From a virus: 24,612 nucleotides of DNA. Positions within the stretch are counted from its first letter, which is position 1. Each line of letters begins with the position of its first letter. Positions 1-7,608 of the stretch are shown piece by piece. A program made the translations under genes and the position numbers. The DNA lies in the IMG/VR virus record IMGVR_UViG_3300042453_003020, positions 1-24,612 of that record; one strand, written 5' to 3'. Under the pieces are notes generated by a model that made no database searches, was not told where the DNA came from, and was given only the letters and a program-made list of their open reading frames with translations.

Positions 1-127
1 TCTAGTGCCACCCTGGCCTGGTTCCTCATCAGGCTCAGCACTTTGTAACGGCTTACCTGGCTCTTGATAAAATTTAGGATTTCATCGAGTAGCGCCTCCC
101 TGGCTGCGTCTATAACTTCGCCGGCTA
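1..127. repeat. Terminal direct repeat, left copy (circular closure)
   Basis: These 127 bases are identical to the last 127 bases of the window (24486-24612). Joining the two ends restores an uninterrupted reading frame of the tail chaperone gene, so the repeat marks closure of a circular map. The length of 127 equals a k-mer size common in short-read assemblers, so it is probably an assembly overlap and not a physical phage terminal repeat. Confidence 0.95.
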
Positions 128-368
128 ATACGTCCTCTAGTTGCTCTTTGCTGCGGTCTAGGTGTTGCTTTCTAGCAGCTGCCCAAACCAAATCGCAGAC
201 CAGCACAGGGTTGGTGAACAGGGCTGGAAACCATACTTCAATGAGTCCTGGGTTTAGCCGCTGCTCATTGCCCTCGGCGTCTAGGTACCCCAGCCCCTGG
301 CAGTCTCGGCAGACACCCACCGTCCAGCGCAGATGCCAGGTTTTCTGTCCGTCGCTGAAAGTTATCAT
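1..368 (-). CDS. Tail assembly chaperone (G-like), N-terminal part, continues at 24485
   Basis: The gene begins at ATG 368-366, overlapping the tail tube stop as ATGA, and runs off the window at base 1. Across the circular junction it continues from 24485 to a TAG at 24410-24412, giving 147 residues. Residues 18-26 contain a CxxC pair (VCRDCQG) that might bind metal; the rest is mostly helical and polar. No strong sequence signature is recognised. The assignment comes from position (after tail tube, before tape measure) and from the overlapping -1 frame that continues the protein, the typical G/GT arrangement of siphophages. Such chaperones bind the tape measure protein during tail assembly and are absent from the mature virion. 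Confidence 0.7.
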   Translation of the reverse strand, partial: MITFSDGQKTWHLRWTVGVCRDCQGLGYLDAEGNEQRLNPGLIEVWFPALFTNPVLVCDLVWAAARKQHLDRSKEQLEDVLAGEVIDAAREALLDEILNFIKSQVSRYKVLSLMRNQARVAL

Positions 369-814
369 GGTGGTGGTGCTGTTCCTGTTGCTACGGCCAC
401 AGCGTTGGCTACAGCTGCTGGAACGTAGGTAGCGTCAACAGTAATGGCATCCTCAAGCGGCTGCGATTCTGTCCAGCTGCTAAAGAATCCCAGGACGCGC
501 CAGCCATCGCTAGTGGCTACCGTTTGCAATCCATCCAAAATCAACAGATCCAAATTCGCTCGGGTCTGGGCTGCGGTTTCGAGTGCCAAAAAATCTGCGT
601 CGTCTTTGTCTTTGTGAAACCGAAAATCTACGCTGATGTCGGTCAGCGCTGGCAACTGTAGCCTGTAGTTGCTGTCGCGATTCGATGCGTCAAACGTGCT
701 GTTTTCTAGGTTAACAGTCACTTCTATCGTTGGGTTAACCAGCGCCCACGTTGGTGAGCCGTAGGTTGCCGTGTTGCGATATACCTTGCAGTCAATGCCC
801 TTTAGCACTGCCAT
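365..814 (-). CDS. Major tail tube protein
   Basis: The 149-residue protein starts at ATG 814. It has the usual length and beta-rich character of siphovirus tail tube proteins: an N-terminal MAVLKGIDCKVYRN strand, a central FRFHKDKDDADFLAL segment, and a Pro/Ala/Thr-rich flexible tail. In the family, hexameric rings of this protein stack around the tape measure to make the tail tube. It follows a gp10-like head-tail protein and overlaps the tail chaperone by 4 bp, which is the standard siphophage order. Identification rests on fold-like pattern and context; a related minor tail protein is the main alternative. Confidence 0.7.
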   Translation of the reverse strand: MAVLKGIDCKVYRNTATYGSPTWALVNPTIEVTVNLENSTFDASNRDSNYRLQLPALTDISVDFRFHKDKDDADFLALETAAQTRANLDLLILDGLQTVATSDGWRVLGFFSSWTESQPLEDAITVDATYVPAAVANAVAVATGTAPPP

Positions 815-825
815 ACTATCAATCC

Positions 826-1260
826 TTACTTGAATGCGTTTTTAAATAGCTCCGGTACTTTTGGTGCGTTTTTGTCTAACGCTGGGTTCATGTAGGGGTG
901 CGGCTTGTAATCAGCTTTTACTGCTTGCTTTCTACCCCTCACTAGCCTCATCGTTGTTCTGGCTCCGCCGTATTCCAGCGTTCCAGGTGCTTTGGTGTTG
1001 CTCAGCTTAATTGGCCCTATAGTCACGCTCTCGGCTTTGTCTACGACAAAAAACAAAAACTTCTTTAACTGACCTTTGACTTCTCTAGGCGGCTGCCCTT
1101 CCTCGGCTGGCCGCTTTCGTTTTTTCATGCTTCGTTTGGCATCGCTGCGAACAAACGCGCCGGCCTTTATCAGCGCTCGCCTGGTGCCTTTGTCTTTGGC
1201 TGATAGCACAGGTCGCGCGTTAAACTGCACCTTTGCTAAATCGAGCCTCAGGTTAATCAT
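826..1260 (-). CDS. HK97 gp10-like head-tail/tail completion protein
   Basis: The 144-residue, very basic protein starts at ATG 1260, overlapping the previous stop as ATGA. The segment around residues 32-65 (KAGAFVRSDAKRSMKKRKRP, then GQPPREVKGQLKKFLFF) matches the pattern of HK97 gp10-like proteins, as does the C-terminal YKPHPYMNPALDK motif. In the family these proteins sit at the head-tail interface or finish the tail terminator. It lies just upstream of the tail tube, as expected. The Lys/Arg-rich stretch at 42-50 could contact DNA or the neck. The family call is fairly secure; the exact structural position is inferred. Confidence 0.7.
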   Translation of the reverse strand: MINLRLDLAKVQFNARPVLSAKDKGTRRALIKAGAFVRSDAKRSMKKRKRPAEEGQPPREVKGQLKKFLFFVVDKAESVTIGPIKLSNTKAPGTLEYGGARTTMRLVRGRKQAVKADYKPHPYMNPALDKNAPKVPELFKNAFK

Positions 1261-1442
1261 CGGCAGCCACGCAGCAGCTTACGGCCAAACAAACGCACCC
1301 GCTTAACTGGCTTGCTAACCAACTGACGCACTGGCTGGCTAACTACCACCGCTGCGGCTGGTGCCGGCTTTTGGGGCATCTGGCATTGGCCGTTAGGGCA
1401 ATCCTGGGCAAGTGCTACGGTTAAAATCATGGTTGCAATCAT
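1257..1442 (-). CDS. Tiny exported Cys-containing protein (planctomycete type)
   Basis: The protein has 61 residues, ATG 1442, with ATGA junctions on both sides. A very short hydrophobic leader (MIATMILTVALA) ends in an Ala-x-Ala cleavage pattern. The mature part starts QDCPNGQC, has a Pro/Ala/Val-rich middle, then a basic tail KPVKRVRLFGRKLLRGC. Cys at residues 15, 20 and 60 could form disulfides. I recall similar CPNGxC plus basic-tail exported peptides from planctomycete genomes, but no function is known to me. Its place directly after the C1 peptidase suggests a joint envelope role: substrate, inhibitor or lysis helper. The basic amphipathic C-terminus would also fit a membrane-active peptide. 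Confidence 0.65.
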   Translation of the reverse strand: MIATMILTVALAQDCPNGQCQMPQKPAPAAAVVVSQPVRQLVSKPVKRVRLFGRKLLRGCR

Positions 1443-2272
1443 GCTACTGCGCTCTCCTCGGTAAAGTCGATTTCTCGCGGCTTGACGTCGGTCATATCAC
1501 TTAAACCAACGAAAGTCGTAAATCTTGATTCCAGCATCTGGCGTACGGCGTTAGGGGCCACATACGCCCAGCCATTCATGCCCCAGCGCTTTGACCAGCT
1601 GTTATGTAGTAAATACCAATATCCGTCGCCGCTGCTGACGCCCACAGCTGCATCTGGTAAATAGCCACCTAGTACAACTGCATGGCCGCCACCACCTGGC
1701 CTGAATGACTTGATACAACCTCGGCTGTCTGGCGTCATAGCCTGGCCCCAGGCGATCCCGATGTTGACTAGCCCAGCTCCTGCGGCTAGCCAGGTCTTAG
1801 CCTGTGGCTCGGTTTCGATAAACTGCGCTGTGGCGATCTTGAATTTTGTCGCTGCGTCCCAGGCTGCACTGCTCATGCTTTGCCAGCCACCGCGGGGGTA
1901 AACCGCTGGCACTGGGTAGGGCAAGATGTTTTCTGGGCAGATACCGTAGTCTTTGGCTAACCTGGCGCCACCGTGTAACGTGCTGCCGTTGTCGCCAATA
2001 ATGCCATCAAGGCGCTGCGATCCCAGGTAAGCAAATAGCCGGCTCAGTTGCAGGTAATGGCCTTTAGTCGCCAGATAGTGGCACCACTCTAAGCAACTCG
2101 ATAGGCTATGGCCCTGGCAGCTGCCCATGCTGCCCTGATCCTCTGTAACCAAAATTGGCCGCGGGTCTACGCGCTCTGGCTCGGTACTCATTTTAAGCAA
2201 AAACGCTGGCGATTGCTCAATAATGGCGTCGCGGTTTTCGAGGTCTAATCTGTAGCCGTAGTTATCGTCCAT
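1439..2272 (-). CDS. Papain-like cysteine peptidase (family C1)
   Basis: This 277-residue protein starts at ATG 2272, overlapping the lipoprotein gene by 11 bp. All papain catalytic elements are visible: Gln46 of the oxyanion hole (EDQGSMG), nucleophile Cys52 (GSCQGHS in place of papain GSCWAFS), His197 in GGGGHAVVLGGY, and Asn224 in LLHNSWSKRWGMNGW. There is no signal peptide or long propeptide, so the enzyme is cytoplasmic until lysis or is packed into the virion. It is embedded among head-tail genes, next to a lipoprotein and an exported peptide. No lysozyme or amidase is seen anywhere, so it may be the lytic enzyme or a virion-borne envelope-degrading enzyme. The fold is secure; the role is inferred. 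Confidence 0.88.
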   Translation of the reverse strand: MDDNYGYRLDLENRDAIIEQSPAFLLKMSTEPERVDPRPILVTEDQGSMGSCQGHSLSSCLEWCHYLATKGHYLQLSRLFAYLGSQRLDGIIGDNGSTLHGGARLAKDYGICPENILPYPVPAVYPRGGWQSMSSAAWDAATKFKIATAQFIETEPQAKTWLAAGAGLVNIGIAWGQAMTPDSRGCIKSFRPGGGGHAVVLGGYLPDAAVGVSSGDGYWYLLHNSWSKRWGMNGWAYVAPNAVRQMLESRFTTFVGLSDMTDVKPREIDFTEESAVA

Positions 2273-2642
2273 AAACGCCCCTAAACTGCTGCCCGAGGTC
2301 GCGTAGTACGGTAACGTCTGATTTCTTTAGCTCGCCGTTGCTTAGGTTGTTTTCGAGGTACTGGTCAATGCCAATGGCTGCCTCTTTGCGCGCTTGGGCA
2401 GTCACTGGTTGCAAAAACTCTAGCAGCTCTGCATCGGTTTTGATTACACCATTCTCCACTGCGGCTGCTGCTTCAATAAACGCACCACTCATGCCAATTG
2501 CGTAATCCTTCAAAAACCGGCTTGCGGTCGTTTCTACCTTTGGCTGGCCGCGCTGGCAGCCTAGCACTAGACCGAACGACAATAGCGAGGTCAGCATTAG
2601 CAAATCAAAAATAAGTTGTGCGCGGTTATTGCTGATTAACAC
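2262..2642 (-). CDS. Predicted phage lipoprotein
   Basis: The chosen start is GTG 2642, preceded by AAGGA at suitable distance and overlapping the upstream gene by 17 bp. ATG 2597 is possible but lacks a ribosome site. The 126-residue product begins with a short Arg-containing region, then a hydrophobic stretch (about residues 10-27) ending VLGC, so Cys29 is a likely lipidated residue. The rest is helical and soluble, with no known domain. In other phages, small lipoproteins can mediate superinfection exclusion or outer-membrane steps of lysis; either would fit its place directly before the C1 peptidase. Lipidation is predicted, function unknown. Confidence 0.6.
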   Translation of the reverse strand: MLISNNRAQLIFDLLMLTSLLSFGLVLGCQRGQPKVETTASRFLKDYAIGMSGAFIEAAAAVENGVIKTDAELLEFLQPVTAQARKEAAIGIDQYLENNLSNGELKKSDVTVLRDLGQQFRGVYGR

Positions 2643-2934
2643 GGTCAATGATCCTTGCAGCAATAGCCAAAAACACTTCGCGCAGCATGGCATCCAGTTG
2701 CGCTTCAATCAAAATGTTTGGAATGCCTGGAATGTCCAGCGGCCCGATGTAGTCGTCGTACGCCTGGCCCAGCATCTCTAGGATTTTCTCTTTAGGCAAA
2801 TCGCCAATAAACGCCACCAGCTGGCCCAGCTTGTCTAGTAGGCGGTCAATCACGCCTAATTTGTTCATCAGGCCGCCACTCATGGGGATACCAGCGGTCA
2901 GCGTCGTTTCTAGTTCCTCGATACTCTCGATCAT
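2626..2934 (-). CDS. Hypothetical helical protein in head-tail region
   Basis: The start is taken as ATG 2934, overlapping the previous TGA as ATGA, giving 102 residues; a longer upstream reading would overlap the previous gene by 60 bp and is less likely. The protein is predominantly helical, with amphipathic segments rich in Leu, Ile and Glu (IDRLLDKLGQLVAFIGDLP near the middle) and a Pro-rich kink (LDIPGIPN). No signal peptide, Cys or recognisable motif is present. It lies between the gpU-like protein and the lipoprotein/C1 peptidase pair, so it could be structural or could belong to that accessory module. I do not recognise its family. Confidence 0.65.
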   Translation of the reverse strand: MIESIEELETTLTAGIPMSGGLMNKLGVIDRLLDKLGQLVAFIGDLPKEKILEMLGQAYDDYIGPLDIPGIPNILIEAQLDAMLREVFLAIAARIIDRVNQQ

Positions 2935-3353
2935 GCTAGCTCCTCGTAACTCGCTCGTAACACACTTGAAAACTGGCTGTAATTTCGCCACCTATCCTCA
3001 CTGATAGGTACTGGCCACTCTACCTCAATAGCTCGCCAGCCCTCTGGCGGGTCGTCCATCAGGTTTTTCTGTATCAACTCTACATCACCCAGCCACAGCT
3101 CGGCGTCATCGTCCCAGGTCGCTGTATCTGTTCCAAGTGGGGCAAAAAACGCAACAAAAACGGCCATGGTTTTGGGGGTGTTGCTGCGGTTTCTAAACCC
3201 AATCGTTGCGTCGGCTGGCGTTACTAAAATCTTAGGTGCGGTCAGTTCGGCGCGGTCTATCGTAGGTATGTTGGCTACGATGGTTTCGTAACCAGTCAAA
3301 CCGTTAATCTGTGTCTTAATCTTGTTTCTCAGGCCAAACCAGACGCTGGTCAT
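2931..3353 (-). CDS. Minor tail / tail-terminator-like protein (gpU position)
   Basis: This 140-residue protein starts at ATG 3353 and overlaps its neighbours by 4 bp on each side. It contains an N-terminal helix (GLRNKIKTQI), a VTPADATIGFRNRS segment, and an alternating hydrophobic AVFVAFFAPLG strand, then a long acidic helix region. This resembles the alpha/beta layout of siphovirus tail-completion proteins. Its place after the head-tail connector and before the gp10-like protein supports a neck or tail-terminator job. No diagnostic residues are seen, so the family is not certain. Confidence 0.55.
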   Translation of the reverse strand: MTSVWFGLRNKIKTQINGLTGYETIVANIPTIDRAELTAPKILVTPADATIGFRNRSNTPKTMAVFVAFFAPLGTDTATWDDDAELWLGDVELIQKNLMDDPPEGWRAIEVEWPVPISEDRWRNYSQFSSVLRASYEELA

Positions 3354-3733
3354 ATCGCGCCGGCTCCTGTCTCAATGCTGTGTATCCTCAGTGTCTTTTG
3401 CTGGCGATCATGCCAGCGCCAAGCAGCCTCACCGCCAATCTGCACCACTGTGTACTGGATCGCTGATGCGCCGCTGCCGGCCTGTATCCTGTCGCCAGGT
3501 AGCGGGCGCGTCCCTGCACCCAGCGTTGCCTCTAAATCTGCTACGTCTATCAACCAATCCACCTGCCTACCAGTTAACAAAACACCGTCGCCGGTATCGG
3601 TCTCAAATCTGGTTTCAGCGCTGGTAGCTGTAACGCTGACGGTATCACCATCCTGGGCATACACCACAGTTTGCCCTAAATAGCTTTTCCGCTGCGTTCG
3701 CAGCCACTCAGCGCCGTTGGCAAGTAAATCCAC
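3350..3733 (-). CDS. Head-tail connector / head completion protein
   Basis: The gene begins at GTG 3733, overlapping the capsid stop by one base, and makes 127 residues. The pattern is an N-terminal helix (LLANGAEWLRTQRKS), then a beta-rich barrel-like region with DIADLEATL-type and PLPGDRIQAG turns, ending in a WRWHDRQQKTLRIHS strand. The PxPGDRI turn followed by a C-terminal WRW...LRIH strand is a layout I associate with small neck proteins encoded directly after the capsid gene. These seal the portal and provide the tail-docking surface. The call is from pattern and context. Confidence 0.6.
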   Translation of the reverse strand: MDLLANGAEWLRTQRKSYLGQTVVYAQDGDTVSVTATSAETRFETDTGDGVLLTGRQVDWLIDVADLEATLGAGTRPLPGDRIQAGSGASAIQYTVVQIGGEAAWRWHDRQQKTLRIHSIETGAGAI

Positions 3734-5658
3734 TATGCTGCGCCTTTGCTCTTAACCCCAGCTCGCTTTTCCATCAGGTTAACACCGAAGTCGTGATAGC
3801 CTCGCATGGAAATACCAAGTAGATCAAAATCAGCGTCGGCCATTTCCACGGTCGGGGTTTCCACGCCATTGAGGAAAACAACTTCGATGGTTGCCATTTC
3901 AGCTGGGCTAGCCAGCAGATACCAGGCGGTTGTGCTGTAGCCTGTGTACGTGCTGTTGCTTAGGTACGGGGTCGAAACCGGAATGAATCGGTTAGCAAAC
4001 ACGTTAGCGTTTGGTACTCGCTCAGTCGTTGCAGCTCCGCCAGTATTGTTGTTAGTCGAAACAAACAACTCACGGGCAATGCTGTCCAGTTCTGGCGGTA
4101 CTAGCAGAATGCGTGGCATGATGCCCAACGGCTCACCGTCTGGGTCAGTCTGTTTCATAAACTTTTCAACACCTTGGCGCAGACCTTCACTTGCAAGGTT
4201 AGTTGTCGCGCCGCTGATGTAATTGTTGTTGCCCGAGGCAAAAAACGATGAGTTGTCCATAAACTCAGTCCAGAACACTTTGTTCAGTTTGGTTGCAGCC
4301 CCTCGGCCCAAACGCTGACGAACGCGGTTAAATGCGCCCATGTCGTCGTTAATAATGTCGCGGCGATCAATGCCCATAAACTTGGCATAGGTGTCGGCCT
4401 GGTTGGTGTACTGAACTTCGTTCAGCGTACCGTGTTTGATTCGCTCGCCTCGGCCCAGCTTTTCGTAGTCCACGTCGCCTACTAGGCTATACGTTTCCAT
4501 CTGCTTGAAGTCGCTAACTGGGCTAATGAGGGCGATCTGTCGCCAAGCGTTATCGACTGCGTTAAAGGCGTCCATAATCATCTTGTTAGCGACGTTGGAC
4601 AAAATGCCCGATACGTCGTAGGTCGATACACCGCTGGCGGCTTCGACTGGGGCAAATGCTGCTCTCAGCAGACTCTTAACGTCTTTGTTGCTTTCACCCG
4701 TCCAGCCATTGCTGCGGGCTGCCATGCGCAAAAACTCGGTAACGGTCAAACCGCGCTTCCAGTTTTCTCGGGCAGCTTCCAGCGCCTGCGGCTTGTAGTA
4801 TTTTTCGCTGTCAAACGCGCTGCCCATTGCCAATGCCAGGCCGGCCTCGATGACTTCACCGGTCAGCTTTTGGCCGCTGCTGCGTCGGATGTTCACGCCG
4901 CGGCTGCTGCGTACCAGGCCCAGCTCAAATTGCTGCGCGTCGGTTTTGTTGTCTAGGGCATGGGTTGCGGCTGCCTGTACCGTGTTGACGTCGTAACCTA
5001 GCTCAATGTATCGCTTAGAAATGTCAACAATTTCTTTTTGTCGCTGTTTTTCCAGCTTGATCTGGTCGAACAGTCCTTGAACGTCTGCCGAGTCTGTGCT
5101 TTCTGTTCTATCTTCCATTTTCTCAGTTTCCTCTCTTTGCGCGGCCACCGTTGCTTTGGTTGTGCGGTCTGCGCCTAGTGTCACAAAACTTACCTCGTAC
5201 AACTCACCACCTCGCACAACATATGCGGGGCCATTTACCTTTGATCCATTTACCATGGCCATTTCGCCATCAGCCAAAAACTGCGGCTTGGCGATCACAT
5301 CCACGCCTACCGATGCCTGCCAGGGGAATCCGCCTTTAGCCAGGTCGATAACCTGCTCAGCGTCGGGACTGCTGGCGCTAATCACGCCGCCAATGTCCAG
5401 GCGGTTAGGCGGCAGCACTGTTGGCGATCCATGGCCAATAATGCGGTCGCTGTCGTGATTGCGAAATAGCGGTATGCTGGTTGGCGTCTGTAGGCTTTCC
5501 AGGTCGATAACAACTGGGTGCCGATAGCCGCCTACGCGTACTGGGCCACCGTTGTAAGCGTTAATAGCCACAGTCGGCCTGGCTGGTATGCCCTCGATGT
5601 CGGCCTGTAGCTCAATTGTGGCTTGGCTTGATAATTCAATGCGTTCAGGCTTGCTCAT
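3733..5658 (-). CDS. Prohead protease-major capsid protein fusion
   Basis: A single 641-residue reading frame starts at ATG 5658, 14 bp inside the portal gene. Residues about 1-175 look like an S78-type prohead protease: His68 in RNHDSDRIIGHG, a probable nucleophile Ser116 in WQASVGVDV, and a conserved LYEVSFVTLGAD strand (152-163). A charged, helical linker follows (about 176-240; EETEKMEDR, then KLEKQRQKE), resembling an HK97-type scaffolding delta region. Residues about 330-641 form an HK97-fold major capsid protein. Protease, scaffold and capsid therefore appear joined, so self-cleavage would be needed to release mature capsid subunits. The third catalytic residue and cleavage site cannot be placed by eye. 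Confidence 0.85.
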   Translation of the reverse strand: MSKPERIELSSQATIELQADIEGIPARPTVAINAYNGGPVRVGGYRHPVVIDLESLQTPTSIPLFRNHDSDRIIGHGSPTVLPPNRLDIGGVISASSPDAEQVIDLAKGGFPWQASVGVDVIAKPQFLADGEMAMVNGSKVNGPAYVVRGGELYEVSFVTLGADRTTKATVAAQREETEKMEDRTESTDSADVQGLFDQIKLEKQRQKEIVDISKRYIELGYDVNTVQAAATHALDNKTDAQQFELGLVRSSRGVNIRRSSGQKLTGEVIEAGLALAMGSAFDSEKYYKPQALEAARENWKRGLTVTEFLRMAARSNGWTGESNKDVKSLLRAAFAPVEAASGVSTYDVSGILSNVANKMIMDAFNAVDNAWRQIALISPVSDFKQMETYSLVGDVDYEKLGRGERIKHGTLNEVQYTNQADTYAKFMGIDRRDIINDDMGAFNRVRQRLGRGAATKLNKVFWTEFMDNSSFFASGNNNYISGATTNLASEGLRQGVEKFMKQTDPDGEPLGIMPRILLVPPELDSIARELFVSTNNNTGGAATTERVPNANVFANRFIPVSTPYLSNSTYTGYSTTAWYLLASPAEMATIEVVFLNGVETPTVEMADADFDLLGISMRGYHDFGVNLMEKRAGVKSKGAA

Positions 5659-7177
5659 CTGGGCTATCCTCTACCGAGTCCTCTAGGTCGTCCTCGATTT
5701 CATCCTCTGGGCTGTCCTCTATTTCCTGTGGCTGCTCGATGGGCTGCGGCTGCGGCTGGGCTTGTGGCTGCGGCTGTGCCTGGGCTGCGGTCAGCCCTAG
5801 TTCGCGCATAACTTCCAATTCCCTCGCTCGCTGCTTTAGCTCATCTTCCCAGTCCAAACCCCTGCGGGCATATTCTCGGGCTAGCGTCGTGGTATGGTTC
5901 GCCAGCTCGGCTGCTTGGCCGGCTGCCTCTTTTGCCCTGTCCACATGCTCGGCCTCGCTCCAGCGCCATAGTGGCGCCCAGTCGTAGGCAGTCTCGGCAA
6001 ACAGGTCGGGCAGGTAGCCAGGTATTAACAAGGCTTCGTCTAACCAGTCGCGCCATAGCGGGTCTAAAAACTGTCGCTCGTAAATCAAAACGCGTTCAGC
6101 CCCGCGGGTTCGCCAGAAGGCTTGCAGGTCAAGTCGGCCAGATGCGTAGTTGTATTTGGAGGCGTCTATAGCCAGCACTGCTGGCATATCTACGCAGCGG
6201 GCCGCCTCACGCACCATGCTTGTAATAAATTGCTCAAACGTCGCGTTGGGGTGTTCAGCTTTGAATTGGCTCAGCTTGGCGCCGGCTGGTAGCGTTACCA
6301 TCGCCCCGCGCTCAATCTCCATGCGCTCCCAGGGTTCGGCCTGATCCTCGTCATCAGCGCCCGCCATCTGCTCTAAAACGGCTGCATGGTCTGCGGCTGT
6401 CTCGGCTGCGGTCAGCGTGGCTAAAACAAATCTACGCAGCTGGGCGAAAATGTTTAGCGAGGGCGTTAGCCAGGGGATACCACGCAGTTGCCCAGGGCGA
6501 TCTGCTCGGTACAGGTGATAGACGTCGCGGGCGCTAACCCTGATGGCTGACTGGATCGGACTAAAGGTGTCGCCTGGGTGATAGGGCAACAGGTAGTAGG
6601 CCATGATGTCGCCGTTTTGGTCTAGCTCCACGCCGCTTTCGTCGCTGCCCAGTTGGCCCTGCAAATTGTCGGTTTCAAACTGATCGGCTTCCAGCAGCCT
6701 AACATTGAGGCGCACTGGTGAACGCCAAAACGGGTTAGCGCTGGTGTACTTTGTGAAAAACGCCTCACCATCCCGCGGCACTGTTTCGCCAGCAGTCGCT
6801 AGCTTGTTTTGAATCTCGGCTTCCTGCCACCATTCATGGAATAGCCGCATGACGACAGCAGATAGTTCGCTGACGTCCTGGCGCTCTAGCATGTTACCCA
6901 GATAGGTAATTCCAGGCGTTGGGCCGCTGCCGATAGTGTAGTTGGCAAGCGTAGAAACAATGCCTCGGGCGTAACTGTTGTTAGCGATTTCGTAGCGGCT
7001 GCGTTTTCTTAGCTGCCGGCGCACATGGGCATTATTGGCACTTTTAGCCGATAGGTCGTCTGCCGCTGCCCAGTGCCGCTGGTTGTCGTAGGTGGTCTGG
7101 GCTGCGTCGTATTTCGCTCGCACCCTGACCAGCCGTGTTTTGGTTTTTGGGAATAGGCGCCGAAACAGGTTTATCAA
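5645..7177 (-). CDS. Portal protein, lambda gpB-like family
   Basis: The gene starts at TTG 7177, making a TTGA overlap with the preceding stop; AGGTG lies just upstream. The 510-residue protein has the usual portal length. Recognisable segments are the N-terminal QLRKRSRYEIANNSYARGIV region, the LLEADQFETDN turn, the VYHLYRADRPGQLRGIPWLTPS motif, and the helical ATLTAAETAAD segment, all typical of lambda-type portals. Twelve copies would form the ring through which DNA enters and leaves the head. The last 45 or so residues are unusual: a Gln/Pro repeat (AQPQPQAQPQPQP) followed by an extremely acidic tail, probably disordered. Confidence 0.9.
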   Translation of the reverse strand: MINLFRRLFPKTKTRLVRVRAKYDAAQTTYDNQRHWAAADDLSAKSANNAHVRRQLRKRSRYEIANNSYARGIVSTLANYTIGSGPTPGITYLGNMLERQDVSELSAVVMRLFHEWWQEAEIQNKLATAGETVPRDGEAFFTKYTSANPFWRSPVRLNVRLLEADQFETDNLQGQLGSDESGVELDQNGDIMAYYLLPYHPGDTFSPIQSAIRVSARDVYHLYRADRPGQLRGIPWLTPSLNIFAQLRRFVLATLTAAETAADHAAVLEQMAGADDEDQAEPWERMEIERGAMVTLPAGAKLSQFKAEHPNATFEQFITSMVREAARCVDMPAVLAIDASKYNYASGRLDLQAFWRTRGAERVLIYERQFLDPLWRDWLDEALLIPGYLPDLFAETAYDWAPLWRWSEAEHVDRAKEAAGQAAELANHTTTLAREYARRGLDWEDELKQRARELEVMRELGLTAAQAQPQPQAQPQPQPIEQPQEIEDSPEDEIEDDLEDSVEDSPDEQA

Positions 7178-7377
7178 TTGGCACCTGGCGGCACTATCCG
7201 CGTATAACGCAGCCCTCGATTTTTGCGCCTCGATGCCTTTTTGGCCTGTAGATATTTATCGGCTTCGATGAGTTCCGACAAACTGCGCTGGGTAACGGTG
7301 ACACCGTCTACGCTGGCAGACTGCGGGTTCTCTGCTGCGGTTTCAATCGTGTTTTCAAGGTCGCTGGGGTTGCTCAT
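7174..7377 (-). CDS. Small head-tail joining protein in gpW position
   Basis: This 67-residue protein starts at ATG 7377. It has an acidic N-terminus, a central SLSELIEADKYLQAKKASRRK helix, and ends RGLRYTRIVPPGAN. The SL..LIEADKYL...K.....RGLR....VPPG pattern is one I associate with small proteins encoded between large terminase and portal in lambda-like packaging clusters, the place held by gpW in lambda. gpW stabilises the filled head and joins the tail. The gene lies between the zinc-ribbon protein and the portal, with a 4 bp overlap into the portal. Position supports the role; direct homology to gpW is not shown. Confidence 0.6.
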   Translation of the reverse strand: MSNPSDLENTIETAAENPQSASVDGVTVTQRSLSELIEADKYLQAKKASRRKNRGLRYTRIVPPGAN

Positions 7378-7408
7378 CCCCCAAGTTTTTAGAATGCCAC
7401 AGCGCTAG

Positions 7409-7603
7409 TCAATTGCCTGGCGGCTTATCTTTTGGCTTTCGTCCAGTACTGGACAAATTGCCCAAAATTTTTTCCGCTGTCAGCACTCGATGATTGCAAT
7501 TCCTGCAAATCCTGACGCGGCTTTTGGTGGCACCTGCGTTGCGTGTTGTCCATGCCCGCAAATCAGCGCAGCCGCACTTTGGGCAGGTCAGACCCTGACT
7601 CAT
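7409..7603 (-). CDS. Small zinc-ribbon protein
   Basis: The protein has 64 residues, starting at ATG 7603 with a GGAG site five bases upstream. It carries two Cys pairs, CPKCG (residues 7-11) and CRNC (33-36), separated by a basic segment with TTRNAGATKSRVR, then VLTAEKI. This is a treble-clef or ribbon pattern reminiscent of Ogr/Delta-type phage activators and of the N-terminal ribbon of NrdR. It could be a DNA-binding late regulator or a packaging factor, since no small terminase is otherwise visible. Its leader has two GGA motifs, one in a hairpin apex, which suggests translational control by CsrA. The metal-binding fold is likely; the role is inferred. Confidence 0.7.
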   Translation of the reverse strand: MSQGLTCPKCGCADLRAWTTRNAGATKSRVRICRNCNHRVLTAEKILGNLSSTGRKPKDKPPGN

Positions 7604-7608
7604 GGAAA

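Noticed and set aside
1-127. Physical direct terminal repeat of a packaged phage genome
   Set aside because: The length equals a common assembler k-mer and the repeat cuts through a gene at no special site, so assembly circularity is the simpler reading.
2945-2963. Repeated TCGTAAC as another HTH operator
   Set aside because: The two copies are direct, lack the GTAAC-N6-GTTAC symmetry and fall on ordinary codons of a structural gene.
5096-5987. Plus-strand open frames over the capsid and portal genes
   Set aside because: They are antisense to well-identified genes, with Ser/Cys-rich composition typical of reverse-strand shadows.
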